Positions 41,399 to 50,483 of a stretch of DNA of 64,000 nt are shown here, piece by piece. The DNA is from Pluralibacter gergoviae ATCC 33028 = NBRC 105706. GTDB lineage: Bacteria; Pseudomonadota; Gammaproteobacteria; Enterobacterales; Enterobacteriaceae. The position numbers were made by a program, and so were the translations under genes. Below the pieces are notes generated by a model. It searched no databases. It saw only the letters and a list, made by a program, of their open reading frames with translations, and had not been told where the DNA came from. The stretch covers positions 62,001-126,000 of the forward strand of contig NZ_BCZS01000014.1 of NCBI RefSeq assembly GCF_001598855.1, written 5' to 3'. Position 1 is the first letter of the stretch; every line of letters starts with the position of its first letter.

Positions 41399-41522
41399 TT
41401 CCGAAAATACGCCCACGTCAACAAACAATTCTGATGGACAACGGACAAATTTTTGCGCATGGTAAACACGCCGAATTGCTGAGCAGACGCGGGCGTAATA
41501 CCAGTTCAGACAGCGAGTTTAG
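41399..41522 (+). pseudogene. cydC: Displaced, decayed 3' end of cydC
   Basis: The plus strand encodes ...RQQTILMDNGQIFAHGKHAELLSRRGR, then, after a one-base deletion near 41497, YQFRQRV and a stop at 41520-41522. Intact CydC ends IVVMDSGAIIEQGNHTELL...YYQFRQRL. The last 21 bases (41502-41522) match the last 21 of intact cydC (34001-34021) at 17 positions. From memory, E. coli CydC ends with MDNGQI, HAELL and RQGR at these places, closer to this remnant than to the intact gene. It abuts aat, where cydC ends in E. coli, so this is probably the ancestral tail. The left limit is approximate. Confidence 0.8.
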
Positions 41523-41562
41523 GCTACGCTTTCTTTCATTATCAGGCCCGGAGTTGTAGAAC

Positions 41563-42267
41563 ATGCGTCTGGTTCAGCTGTCACGTCATTCTATCGCCTT
41601 TCCGTCGCCGGAGGCCGCGCTGCGCGAGCCTAACGGCCTGCTGGCCCTGGGCGGCGATCTGAGCCCTGCCCGGCTGCTGATGGCCTATCAGCAGGGCATA
41701 TTCCCGTGGTTCTCGCCCGGCGATCCTATTCTGTGGTGGTCCCCGGACCCGCGCGCCGTACTGTGGCCGGAGCAGTTCCACCTGAGCCGCAGCATGAAGC
41801 GCTTTCACAAAAGCTCGCCCTATCGCATCACGCTCAATCACGCCTTCGACCGGGTGATCCGCAGCTGCGCCGACGATCGCGATGAGGGCACCTGGATAAC
41901 AGAAAGCATTATTCTGGCCTATCAGCAGCTGCATGAGCTGGGCCACGCCCACTCGATTGAGGTGTGGCGCGGCGATGAGCTGGTAGGCGGCATGTACGGC
42001 GTTGCCCAGGGCGCGCTGTTCTGCGGCGAGTCGATGTTCAGCCGGGCGGAGAATGCGTCTAAAACGGCGCTGCTGGTGTTCTGTCAGGCGTTTATCGACA
42101 GCGGCGGCAGACTGCTCGACTGTCAGGTACTCAATAACCATACCGCTTCGCTTGGTGCGGTCGAAATTGCGCGTAAAACCTATCTGGAACACCTGAGCGA
42201 GTTGCGCGCCGTGCCGCTTGCTGATCGCTTCTGGGTGCCCCGCGTGCTCTTTTCGCCGTCAGCCTAA
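41563..42267 (+). CDS. aat: Leucyl/phenylalanyl-tRNA-protein transferase
   Basis: Adds Leu or Phe to N-terminal Arg or Lys of proteins, making N-degrons for ClpS-ClpAP. It is 234 residues, the E. coli length, starting [17 protein letters not shown]. Family motifs [20 protein letters not shown] and [12 protein letters not shown] are intact. In this window it stands close to clpA and clpS, which act on the products. In E. coli it follows cydC directly; here the island has been pushed between them, 40 bases before its start. Confidence 0.97.
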   Translation: MRLVQLSRHSIAFPSPEAALREPNGLLALGGDLSPARLLMAYQQGIFPWFSPGDPILWWSPDPRAVLWPEQFHLSRSMKRFHKSSPYRITLNHAFDRVIRSCADDRDEGTWITESIILAYQQLHELGHAHSIEVWRGDELVGGMYGVAQGALFCGESMFSRAENASKTALLVFCQAFIDSGGRLLDCQVLNNHTASLGAVEIARKTYLEHLSELRAVPLADRFWVPRVLFSPSA

Positions 42268-42294
42268 ATGTTTTCGGCACATTTTTTGTCAGGG

Positions 42295-42303
42295 TGATAT
42301 AAT
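42295..42303 (+). promoter_or_regulatory. infA: Extended -10 promoter upstream of infA
   Basis: TGATATAAT combines an extended -10 TG with a perfect TATAAT. No good -35 is visible 17 bases upstream. The gap of 268 bases between aat and infA matches the E. coli layout in which infA has its own promoters. Confidence 0.65.
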
Positions 42304-42532
42304 CGCGCCCGCAAGTCGTTTCTGCCTGTTGCCCTGCCGACGTTTCAGGAATCTCCCCTTTGGTTTGCGCTCGTCACACGGTATCTGTGCGACGTTCGGG
42401 CAATGCGCAAAAACGATCTCAAGGTTTCGGTCGCCGCGTATGCGGAAAGATGACCGGTAAATCTTTACTTAATTGATGAATTTCGGCATTATCTTGCCGG
42501 TTCAAAACTATGGTAGTGATACCCCCGAGGAC

Positions 42533-42754
<222 letters not shown>

Positions 42755-42788
42755 TTGATTTGATGCCCGTGGGGTAGTCGAAAAGTTA

Positions 42789-42814
42789 AGCCGGGTTTAT
42801 TCTCGGCTTTTTTA
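42789..42814 (+). terminator. Terminator after infA
   Basis: AGCCGGG and CTCGGCT form a stem (one G-T pair) around TTTATT, followed by TTTTTTA. Confidence 0.88.
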
Positions 42815-43022
42815 TGTCTGGTGTTTGGGGCTGCACGGACGGCACGCCGCTGTATGCTTTCTAAACTTCCTGTACGGCAATGAACTGACCACCAGACACC
42901 CTAATCGCACTGTTATAAAACAGAAAATAGATTCTGGCAGCGCCATTCGCTCATAAAACCAGATAACGGCATAACAACTTTATATTCATTTTCACCGCCG
43001 GGCCGGATCGGGCCACAGACAT
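42815..43022. other. infA-clpA spacer, without the expected serine tRNA
   Basis: About 200 bases between two terminators hold no gene. E. coli has the serW tRNA in this position; no cloverleaf, anticodon arm or CCA end can be found here. GTCTGGTG (42816-42823) and CACCAGAC (42890-42897) are exact inverted copies 66 bases apart, which may be the scar of a lost element. Confidence 0.6.
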
Positions 43023-43047
43023 AAAAAAACCGGGCTTTCGCCCGGTT
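43023..43047 (-). terminator. Terminator after clpA
   Basis: On the minus strand ACCGGGC and GCCCGGT form a stem with a GAAA tetraloop followed by TTTTTTT. Confidence 0.95.
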
Positions 43048-43067
43048 TGTCGTCACGCTTCCGCCAC

Positions 43068-45344
43068 TCAGTGCGCCGCTTCCGCCTTGCGCTTCTGCGC
43101 CGCCTGGAAGTCGTAGGTCAGCGTATTGCTGCTGGCATCGAGGTCGACCGTCACCTGGCCGCCGTCTACGAGCTTGCCGAACAGCAGCTCGTTGGCCAGC
43201 GGCTTCTTCAGGTTGTCCTGAATAACGCGGGCCATCGGACGGGCGCCCATCGCACGGTCGTAGCCCTTCTCCGCCAGCCAGTCGCGCGCTTCCTGACTGA
43301 CTTCCAGGGAAACGCCCTTCTGGTCCAGCTGCACCTGCAGTTCGACGATGAACTTGTCGACAACCTGATGGATAACCTCGGTAGAGAGGTGATCGAACCA
43401 GATAATGTTGTCGAGGCGGTTGCGGAACTCCGGCGTGAAGATCTTCTTGATCTCCTCCATCGCATCGGTGCTGTTGTCCTGATGGATAAGGCCAATGGAT
43501 TTACGCTCGGTCTCACGCACCCCGGCGTTGGTGGTCATCACCAGCACCACGTTGCGGAAGTCCGCCTTGCGGCCGTTGTTGTCGGTGAGCGTACCGTTGT
43601 CCATCACCTGCAGCAGCAGGTTAAAGACGTCCGGATGCGCCTTCTCGATTTCGTCGAGCAGCAGCACCGCGTGCGGATGCTTAATTACCGCATCGGTAAG
43701 CAGGCCGCCCTGGTCAAAGCCAACGTAGCCCGGAGGCGCGCCGATAAGCCGGCTGACGGTGTGGCGCTCCATATACTCGGACATATCAAAGCGCAGCAGC
43801 TCGATGCCCAGCGCCTTCGACAGCTGGACGGTGACCTCGGTTTTCCCGACCCCGGTCGGTCCGGCGAACAGGAAGGAGCCGACCGGCTTGTGATCCTGGC
43901 CGAGGCCCGCGCGGCTCATCTTGATGGCTTCGGTTAAGGCTTCGATAGCCTTGCCCTGACCAAACACCAGCATCTTCAGGCGCTCGCCGAGGCTCTTGAG
44001 CGTATCGCGGTCGCTCCTGGAAACGCTTTTCTCAGGAATGCGCGCAATGCGGGCCACCACGGACTCGATGTCCGCCACGTTGACCGTCTTCTTACGCTTG
44101 CTGACCGGCATCAGACGGGCGCGGGCGCCCGCCTCATCGATCACGTCAATCGCCTTATCCGGCAGGTGGCGGTCGTTGATGTACTTCACCGCCAGCTCCA
44201 CCGCCGCACGCACCGCTTTCGCGGTGTAGCGCACGTCGTGATGCGCTTCGTACTTCGGCTTCAGGCCGTTGATGATCTGCACCGTCTCATCCACGGAGGG
44301 TTCAGTAATGTCGATTTTCTGGAAGCGGCGCGCCAGGGCGCGGTCCTTTTCGAAAATGTTGCTGAACTCCTGATAAGTGGTGGAGCCAATCACGCGGATT
44401 TTACCGCCCGAGAGCAGCGGTTTAATCAGGTTGGCGGCATCCACCTGTCCGCCGGACGCGGCGCCGGCGCCGATGATGGTGTGGATCTCATCGATGAATA
44501 GAATGCTGTTGGTATCCTGCTCCAGCTGCTTCAGCAGCGCCTTGAAGCGCTTCTCAAAATCGCCGCGGTACTTGGTGCCCGCCAGCAGCGAGCCGATATC
44601 CAGCGAGTAGATGGTGCAGTCGGCCATCACTTCCGGGACGTCGCCCTGCACGATGCGCCAGGCGAGCCCTTCGGCGATGGCGGTTTTACCGACGCCGGAC
44701 TCCCCCACCAGCAGCGGGTTGTTTTTACGGCGGCGGCACAGCACCTGAATGGCGCGCTCAAGCTCTTTGTCGCGGCCAATCAGCGGGTCGATCCCGCCGA
44801 CGCGAGCAAGCTGGTTAAGATTGGTGGTGAAGTTTTCCATACGTTCCTCCCCGCCTGCTTGCTCTTCAGTATTCGGTTGGCTTCCGGCATCGGAAGACTG
44901 GCTCGGCTCGTCTTTACGGGTGCCGTGGGAGATAAAGTTGACCACGTCGAGGCGGCTCACTTCATGTTTGCGCAGCAGGTAGGCCGCCTGCGACTCCTGT
45001 TCGCTGAAAATGGCCACCAGCACGTTGGCGCCGGTGACTTCGCTGCGCCCGGATGACTGGACGTGAAAGACCGCGCGCTGCAGAACGCGCTGGAAGCTGA
45101 GCGTCGGCTGGGTGTCGCGCTCCTCTTCGCTCGCCGGCAGGACGGGCGTGGTCTGTTCGATGAAGGCTTCGAGTTCCTGACGCAGCGCCACCAGGTCCAC
45201 GGAGCAGGCTTCCAGCGCTTCGCGGGCGGATGGGTTGCTGAGCAGCGCCAGCAGCAGATGCTCGACGGTCATAAACTCATGACGGTGCTCGCGCGCTCTG
45301 GCGAAAGCCATGTTTAAACTGAGTTCCAGTTCTTGATTGAGCAT
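43068..45344 (-). CDS. clpA: ATP-dependent Clp protease ATP-binding subunit ClpA
   Basis: Hexameric unfoldase that feeds substrates to ClpP. It is 758 residues from the ATG giving [20 protein letters not shown]; an ATG five codons upstream is less likely. It has an N-domain that binds ClpS (1-140), two AAA+ modules with Walker A GESGVGKT and GPTGVGKT, and the ClpP-binding IGLIH loop (about residue 616). The known internal start that yields the short ClpA form in E. coli corresponds to ERMENFTTN, whose Met is kept here. It is 30 bases downstream of clpS. Confidence 0.99.
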   Translation of the reverse strand: MLNQELELSLNMAFARAREHRHEFMTVEHLLLALLSNPSAREALEACSVDLVALRQELEAFIEQTTPVLPASEEERDTQPTLSFQRVLQRAVFHVQSSGRSEVTGANVLVAIFSEQESQAAYLLRKHEVSRLDVVNFISHGTRKDEPSQSSDAGSQPNTEEQAGGEERMENFTTNLNQLARVGGIDPLIGRDKELERAIQVLCRRRKNNPLLVGESGVGKTAIAEGLAWRIVQGDVPEVMADCTIYSLDIGSLLAGTKYRGDFEKRFKALLKQLEQDTNSILFIDEIHTIIGAGAASGGQVDAANLIKPLLSGGKIRVIGSTTYQEFSNIFEKDRALARRFQKIDITEPSVDETVQIINGLKPKYEAHHDVRYTAKAVRAAVELAVKYINDRHLPDKAIDVIDEAGARARLMPVSKRKKTVNVADIESVVARIARIPEKSVSRSDRDTLKSLGERLKMLVFGQGKAIEALTEAIKMSRAGLGQDHKPVGSFLFAGPTGVGKTEVTVQLSKALGIELLRFDMSEYMERHTVSRLIGAPPGYVGFDQGGLLTDAVIKHPHAVLLLDEIEKAHPDVFNLLLQVMDNGTLTDNNGRKADFRNVVLVMTTNAGVRETERKSIGLIHQDNSTDAMEEIKKIFTPEFRNRLDNIIWFDHLSTEVIHQVVDKFIVELQVQLDQKGVSLEVSQEARDWLAEKGYDRAMGARPMARVIQDNLKKPLANELLFGKLVDGGQVTVDLDASSNTLTYDFQAAQKRKAEAAH

Positions 45345-45374
45345 AGGCACCTCCCCCAATTTTATTGCCTGCTT

Positions 45375-45695
45375 TCAGGCCTGTTCCAGCGTACACAACA
45401 GCGGATGCTCATTCTCCTTGGCATACTTGTTCACCAGGGCGACTTTGGTCTCTGCCACTTCGGCGGTAAAGACGCCGCAAATGGCCTTGCCCTGATAGTG
45501 AACCGTAAGCATCAGCTGCGTTGCACGCTCTACATCATAAGAAAAGAATTTTTGTAACACGTCAATAACAAACTCCATCGGAGTGTAGTCATCATTGAGC
45601 AATATCACCTTATACATCGACGGCGGCTGTAGCGCATCGCGTACTTTATCCTCCGCCAGCTGGTCGAAATCCAGCCAATCCCGCGTCTTACCCAT
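45375..45695 (-). CDS. clpS: ClpAP adaptor ClpS
   Basis: It is 106 residues and binds N-degron substrates and the ClpA N-domain. Conserved features are [21 protein letters not shown] with the Asn/Asp of the N-end pocket, and [20 protein letters not shown]. It is upstream of clpA on the same strand and divergent from cspD, as in E. coli. Confidence 0.98.
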   Translation of the reverse strand: MGKTRDWLDFDQLAEDKVRDALQPPSMYKVILLNDDYTPMEFVIDVLQKFFSYDVERATQLMLTVHYQGKAICGVFTAEVAETKVALVNKYAKENEHPLLCTLEQA

Positions 45696-46034
45696 TGTCA
45701 GTTGTCATCTTCAGTTGCAGCCCTGGCGGGAGACCTCACGCCACTGACCAGAGCCAGTCCTAATATCCAATCTACAGTAAGTGTAGATAACTATCCTCTA
45801 TTACTGCTATTTGCGACGGCTGCCGCCAACAGCGATACAGATCACACTCTACGCAATAGCGTTAACTGGTTCAAATTTTGGTGATTTTTTCACCATAACT
45901 CGCCCGTTCACTCTTGACCCACTGCCTGAATTATCTAAATTGGACAGGCGAGCATTGGCGAGGTTTTATACAACACCCTGCTCCACCACCGATTCATTCC
46001 ATCTGATTACAAGTTTTACGAAGGATGTCTAAGT
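45696..46034. other. clpS-cspD divergent promoter region
   Basis: About 340 bases without a gene separate two divergent start codons. It should hold the clpS-clpA promoter on the minus strand and the stationary-phase cspD promoter on the plus strand. I can see no clear operator. A good ribosome-binding site (ACGAAGGATG) precedes cspD. Confidence 0.6.
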
Positions 46035-46259
46035 ATGGAAATGGGTACAGTTAAGTGGTTTAACAATGCCAAAGGGTTTGGCTTTATATGCCCTGAAGGC
46101 GGCGGCGAAGATATTTTCGCCCATTATTCAACTATCCAGATGGATGGTTACAGAACGCTAAAAGCCGGGCAGGCCGTCCGGTTCGATATTCACCAGGGGC
46201 CGAAAGGCAATCACGCCAGCGTGATTGTGCCCGTACTGGAAGCTGAAACTGCCGCATAG
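46035..46259 (+). CDS. cspD: Cold-shock-like protein CspD
   Basis: It is 74 residues, a cold-shock domain protein that binds single-stranded DNA and inhibits replication in stationary phase. RNP motifs KGFGFICP and DIFAHYS are intact. Its C-terminal tail (VIVPVLEAETAA) and its place beside clpS fit CspD rather than other Csp proteins. It starts MEMGTVKWFNNAKGFGF. Confidence 0.97.
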   Translation: MEMGTVKWFNNAKGFGFICPEGGGEDIFAHYSTIQMDGYRTLKAGQAVRFDIHQGPKGNHASVIVPVLEAETAA

Positions 46260-46290
46260 CAGTAGCTTCATTGTGACTATCCCATCGGTA

Positions 46291-46320
46291 AAATGCCAGC
46301 CCCTGCGGCTGGCATTTTTA
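46291..46320. terminator. Bidirectional terminator between cspD and macB
   Basis: AAATGCCAGCC and GGCTGGCATTTTT form a 10-base stem around CCTGC, with A- and T-runs for the convergent cspD and macB transcripts. Confidence 0.92.
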
Positions 46321-46326
46321 TGGCCG

Positions 46327-48267
46327 CTACTCGCGGGCCAGCGCCTCCACCGGATCGAGACGCGCGGCGCTGCGCGCCGGCAGCCAGCCGAACAGCACGC
46401 CGGTGAGCGTTGAGCAGATAAACGCCATCAGCAGCGCCAGCGGCGAGAAGCCGATGCTCCAGTCGGGCAGGAACAGCTGCAGGACCAGGGCAATCATCAG
46501 CGACAGGCCGACGCCCAGCGCGCCGCCCACCAGGCACACCAGTACCGCTTCAATTAAAAACTGCAGCAGCACATCGGCCGCCCGGGCCCCGACCGCCATG
46601 CGGATGCCGATTTCTCGGGTGCGTTCGGTGACCGACACCAGCATGATGTTCATCACGCCGATGCCGCCGACCAGCAGCGAAATCACCGCCACCAGGGTTA
46701 AGAAGAGCTGCAGCGTGTGGGTGGTGCGCTCCGCCGTTTTCAGGATGCTGTCCATATTCATGGTGAAGACATCTTTTTTCCCGTGACGCAGGGTCAGCAG
46801 ACGGGTCAGCTGCTGTTCCGCCAGCGCGCTGTCGTAGCCTTCATTGATGCGCACGGTAATGGAGTTGAGCCACGACTGGCCCATCACCCGGCCCGCCATC
46901 GTGGTATAGGGCAGCCAGACCCGCAGGTTTTTACTGCTGCCAAACATGCTCTGCTTTTCGGCGGCCACGCCGATGACCGTCACCGGAATATTGCCGACCA
47001 GGATCACCTCGCCCACCGCGCTCGCCTTATCGGGAAACAGCTGGCGACGGGTATTGCCGTCAATGACCACCACCTGCGCGCGGTCCGCCTGCTGCACGGC
47101 GTTGAAGGTATTGCCCTCGCTGAAGCTCATGCCGTAGACGCTGAAGTACTGGGTGCCGATGCCCTCCGCGCTGGCGGAGACGTCGATATTGTTGTAGCGC
47201 AGCCGCAGGCTTTTGGAGACCGCGGGGGTAGCGGAGCTCACCCACGGCTGCTGCTGGATAGCCAGCAAATCGTCATACTTCAGCGCCTGCTGATACTGCG
47301 GCTCGTCGTCGCCGAAATCTTTCCCCGGATAGACGTCGATGGTGTTGGTGCCGATGGCGCGAATATCGGCCAGCACCAGCTGCTTGGCCGCATCGCCGAC
47401 CACCACGATAGAGACCACCGAGGCGATGCCGATGATAATCCCCAGCATGGTCAGCAGGGTGCGCATCTTGTTGGCCGCCAGCGCCCGCCAGGCCATCGCC
47501 AGCGCCTCGCGAAAGCCGCCGGTAAACTGCTGCCACGCGCCGGCGGTGCCCGCAGGCGTACTCCGGGCGCCGGCGCCCGCGGCCTTTGGCGGCGGGTTGC
47601 TGACGATCTCACCGTCGCGGATCTCGACGATCCGCTCCGCCTGGGCGGCCACCGCCGGATCGTGGGTGACGATAATCACCGTGTGCCCCTGCGCCCTGAG
47701 CTCATGCAGGATGGCCATCACCTCTTCGCCCGAGCGGCTGTCGAGCGCGCCGGTCGGCTCATCCGCCAGAATGACCTGGCCGCCGTTCATCAGAGCGCGG
47801 GCGATACTGACCCGCTGCTGCTGGCCGCCGGAGAGCTGCGAAGGGCGGTAGTCCCGCCGCGCTTCAAGGCCGAGCTGCGCCAGCAGGGCCCGCGCGCGCT
47901 CAAGGCGCCGCCTGCGCTCGGTGCCCGCATACACGGCGGGGATTTCGACATTCTGCGTGGCGCTCAGGTGCGACAGCAGGTGGTAGCGCTGAAAGATAAA
48001 GCCGAAGTGCTCCCGGCGCAGGCGCGCCAGCGCGTCGGCGTCCAGGGTGGCCACATCAGTGCCCGCTACCCGGTAGGTGCCGCTGCTCGCCTTATCCAGA
48101 CAGCCGATGATATTCATCAGCGTCGATTTTCCCGAGCCGGACGCGCCGACGATCGCCACCATTTCGCCGGCGTTGATCCGCAGCGAGATGCCCTTGAGGA
48201 CCTCCACGCTGCCGTCGCCGGACGGATAGCTGCGGCGAATATCGCTCAGCTCAAGCAGCGCGGTCAC
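46327..48267 (-). CDS. macB: MacB, macrolide/peptide ABC-type transporter
   Basis: Inner-membrane mechanotransmission ABC protein that works with MacA and TolC in efflux of macrolides and other substrates. It is 646 residues. The ATPase is N-terminal (Walker [10 protein letters not shown] near residue 42, signature [15 protein letters not shown], Walker [13 protein letters not shown]), then a first membrane span, a large periplasmic domain and three C-terminal spans (FtsX-like). Its start overlaps the macA stop by four bases (ATGA), so translation is coupled. Confidence 0.97.
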   Translation of the reverse strand: MTALLELSDIRRSYPSGDGSVEVLKGISLRINAGEMVAIVGASGSGKSTLMNIIGCLDKASSGTYRVAGTDVATLDADALARLRREHFGFIFQRYHLLSHLSATQNVEIPAVYAGTERRRRLERARALLAQLGLEARRDYRPSQLSGGQQQRVSIARALMNGGQVILADEPTGALDSRSGEEVMAILHELRAQGHTVIIVTHDPAVAAQAERIVEIRDGEIVSNPPPKAAGAGARSTPAGTAGAWQQFTGGFREALAMAWRALAANKMRTLLTMLGIIIGIASVVSIVVVGDAAKQLVLADIRAIGTNTIDVYPGKDFGDDEPQYQQALKYDDLLAIQQQPWVSSATPAVSKSLRLRYNNIDVSASAEGIGTQYFSVYGMSFSEGNTFNAVQQADRAQVVVIDGNTRRQLFPDKASAVGEVILVGNIPVTVIGVAAEKQSMFGSSKNLRVWLPYTTMAGRVMGQSWLNSITVRINEGYDSALAEQQLTRLLTLRHGKKDVFTMNMDSILKTAERTTHTLQLFLTLVAVISLLVGGIGVMNIMLVSVTERTREIGIRMAVGARAADVLLQFLIEAVLVCLVGGALGVGLSLMIALVLQLFLPDWSIGFSPLALLMAFICSTLTGVLFGWLPARSAARLDPVEALARE

Positions 48268-49379
48268 GGCTTCGCTCCGGGATGACTTTCACCGGTGATG
48301 ACCTCGTCGCCCTCCTCCAGGCCTTTGGCCACCACAACCTCGGTATCATTGCGCGCGCCGAGCGTCACTTCGCGGGTTTTCACCTCGCCGTTGCGCAGCA
48401 GGCGCACGCTGTAGCGGTTATCGCCGGTGGCCTCGCCGAGGGCGGCAAGCGGAATGGTCAGCGCGTTTTTCACGCCGTCGAGCTGAATATGCACCTGGGC
48501 GGTCATGTCCAGGCGCAGCACGCCCTGCGGGTTAGGAACCTCAAAGCGGGCGTAGTAAAAGATGGCGTCATTGACCTTTTCCGGCGTCGGCAGAATATCC
48601 TTCAGCATCCCTTCGTAGCGGGTCAGCGGATCGCCGAGCACCGTAAACCAGGCGTGCTGGCCGGGCTTAAGATGGATAACGTCGGCCTCTGACACCTGGG
48701 CCTTGACCAGCATGGTGCTGAGATCCGCCAGGGTCAGAATATTCGGCGCCTGCTGGGCGGCGATCACCGTCTGTCCCTGCAGGGTGGTTATCTGCGTCAC
48801 CTCGCCGCTCATCGGCGCGACGATGCGGGTATAGTCGAGGTTGGTTTTCGCCGTATCCAGCGAGGCCTGGTTGCGCTTGATCTGCGCATCGATGGTGCCG
48901 AGCTGCGCCTCCTTCACCGCCAGATCGGTGGCCGCGGTGTCCAGCTCCTGCTGCGAGACGAGATGTTTACCGACCAGCTGCCGGTTGCGCGACAGCGTCA
49001 GCTGCGCAAGCCTCTGCTCGGCAATGGCCTGCAGGCGCTGGGCGCGCAGCTCCATCAGCGTCGCCTCGACCTCTTTTATCTGGTTCTCCGCCTGCTCGGG
49101 GTCGATAACCCCGAGCAGCTGATCTTTCTTCACTTTGTCGCCAATGCTGACCGACAGCGTTTTCAGTTGACCGCTGACCTGCGCCCCGACGTCAACCTTG
49201 CGCACCGCATCGAGCTTGCCGGTCGCCATCACGTTTTTTTGCAGCTCGCCTTTGCGCACAATCAGCGTCTGATAGTGCGGCAGCGGCGCGTTGAGCGTGC
49301 GCCAGACGCTGACGCCGGCGATCGCCAGCAGCAGCAGCGCCAGCAGGTAGCGCTTCTTTATTTTGTCCCTGATGCTCAT
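48264..49379 (-). CDS. macA: MacA, periplasmic adaptor of the MacAB-TolC pump
   Basis: Membrane fusion protein of 371 residues, the E. coli length. An N-terminal membrane anchor ([19 protein letters not shown]) is followed by a lipoyl half-motif ([19 protein letters not shown]), a long alpha-helical hairpin (about 95-175) that touches TolC, the second lipoyl half and a beta-barrel domain. It is the first gene of macAB and divergent from ybjX; a PhoP-like box lies upstream. Confidence 0.97.
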   Translation of the reverse strand: MSIRDKIKKRYLLALLLLAIAGVSVWRTLNAPLPHYQTLIVRKGELQKNVMATGKLDAVRKVDVGAQVSGQLKTLSVSIGDKVKKDQLLGVIDPEQAENQIKEVEATLMELRAQRLQAIAEQRLAQLTLSRNRQLVGKHLVSQQELDTAATDLAVKEAQLGTIDAQIKRNQASLDTAKTNLDYTRIVAPMSGEVTQITTLQGQTVIAAQQAPNILTLADLSTMLVKAQVSEADVIHLKPGQHAWFTVLGDPLTRYEGMLKDILPTPEKVNDAIFYYARFEVPNPQGVLRLDMTAQVHIQLDGVKNALTIPLAALGEATGDNRYSVRLLRNGEVKTREVTLGARNDTEVVVAKGLEEGDEVITGESHPGAKP

Positions 49380-49418
49380 AGGATCCTTATGCTTACCCGC
49401 CCGGCGACGCGGCGAATA

Positions 49419-49435
49419 TCAACCTTACGTAAACA
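49419..49435 (-). promoter_or_regulatory. Possible PhoP box upstream of macA
   Basis: On the minus strand TGTTTA-CGTAA-GGTTGA fits the PhoP direct repeat (T/G)GTTTA-N5-(T/G)GTTTA with one mismatch, 40 bases before the macA start. Both macAB (in Salmonella) and ybjX (in E. coli) are reported as PhoP-linked, but this single site is only suggestive. Confidence 0.4.
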
Positions 49436-49532
49436 GCTTTTCGATAGGCTAAATGTTATCAGAGTTATTAAGGCCGGGTTTACTATTCTGCTGCTTAAAT
49501 CTGCGCTATGACTGGTAACCGGACCGCCCCTG

Positions 49533-50483
49533 ATGACGCAGATCACCCAAAACAGTTTTATCCCCGCTCGTTCCCCAAGTCCGCTCGGACTCTTTCTGAG
49601 CCTCACCTTTGGCAAACTGCGGCCGGGTAAATTCTGGCACCAGCGCAGCTTCCGGCGCAAGTTTATGCTGCGTTCGCTGCTGATGCCCTCTTTGAGCCGG
49701 GAGTGGCTCACCGAGCTTGCCCAGTGGCCCGAGCTGGATATTCTGCTCAGGCGCCAGCCGCGCCTGCCGGTGCGCCTGCATCGCCCCTATATTGCCGCGC
49801 CGCTGACGCCCCGCCAGCGGCTCGATGCCCTGCACGATCACTACGCCCTGCTGCACGCGCGCTTCTCGCCGGCCGAGCTGAGCACCTACTTCAGCGCCGA
49901 CCGGCTGCTGCTGGCCACGCTCGAAGGGAAAGAGGATGAGGTCTATACCCTGGAGCTGACGATGGTGATATCGCTGGACAAAGAGGGAGACAGCACCATC
50001 CTGATGCGCAACGGCGACGGCGACACGCTGGCGGAAATGACCTTCACGCTGTGCCACTACGGCAACAAGCGCACGCTGTTTATCGGCGGCCTGCAGGGCG
50101 GCAAGCGCGAGCTGCCCCACGAGGCTATCCAGAAGGCCACCAAGTCCTGCAGCGGCCTGTTTCCGAAGCGGCTGGTGATGGAAGCCGTCTGCGACTTTGC
50201 CCGGCGGATGGAGGTAGAGCAGATCCTCGCGGTCAGCAACGCCACCCACATCTACCGCAGCCTGCGCTACCGGGATAAAGAGAACAAAATATTTGCCGAC
50301 TACGATGCCTTCTGGACCTCGGTCGGCGGCGAGCTGGACGATGAGGGCTACTTCCACATTCCCGACAGCATCGCCCGCAAAAGCGAGGCCGACATCGCCA
50401 GCAAAAAGCGGGCGGAGTATCGCCGCCGCTATCAGCTGCTGGATGCGGTTGCGGCGCAGATGAGCGGACGCTTCGGCGGCTAG
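49533..50483 (+). CDS. ybjX: YbjX, VirK-family DUF535 protein
   Basis: It is 316 residues, of the VirK/YbjX (DUF535) family, which is associated with resistance to antimicrobial peptides and virulence in Shigella and Salmonella; the biochemical role is not known. Family features: HDHYALLHARFS, FIGGLQGGK, HIYRSLRYRDKENKIFADYDAFW. No signal peptide is seen. It is divergent from macA. Its TAG shares bases with the stop of ybjD: both stops lie within one CTAG palindrome. Confidence 0.92.
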   Translation: MTQITQNSFIPARSPSPLGLFLSLTFGKLRPGKFWHQRSFRRKFMLRSLLMPSLSREWLTELAQWPELDILLRRQPRLPVRLHRPYIAAPLTPRQRLDALHDHYALLHARFSPAELSTYFSADRLLLATLEGKEDEVYTLELTMVISLDKEGDSTILMRNGDGDTLAEMTFTLCHYGNKRTLFIGGLQGGKRELPHEAIQKATKSCSGLFPKRLVMEAVCDFARRMEVEQILAVSNATHIYRSLRYRDKENKIFADYDAFWTSVGGELDDEGYFHIPDSIARKSEADIASKKRAEYRRRYQLLDAVAAQMSGRFGG

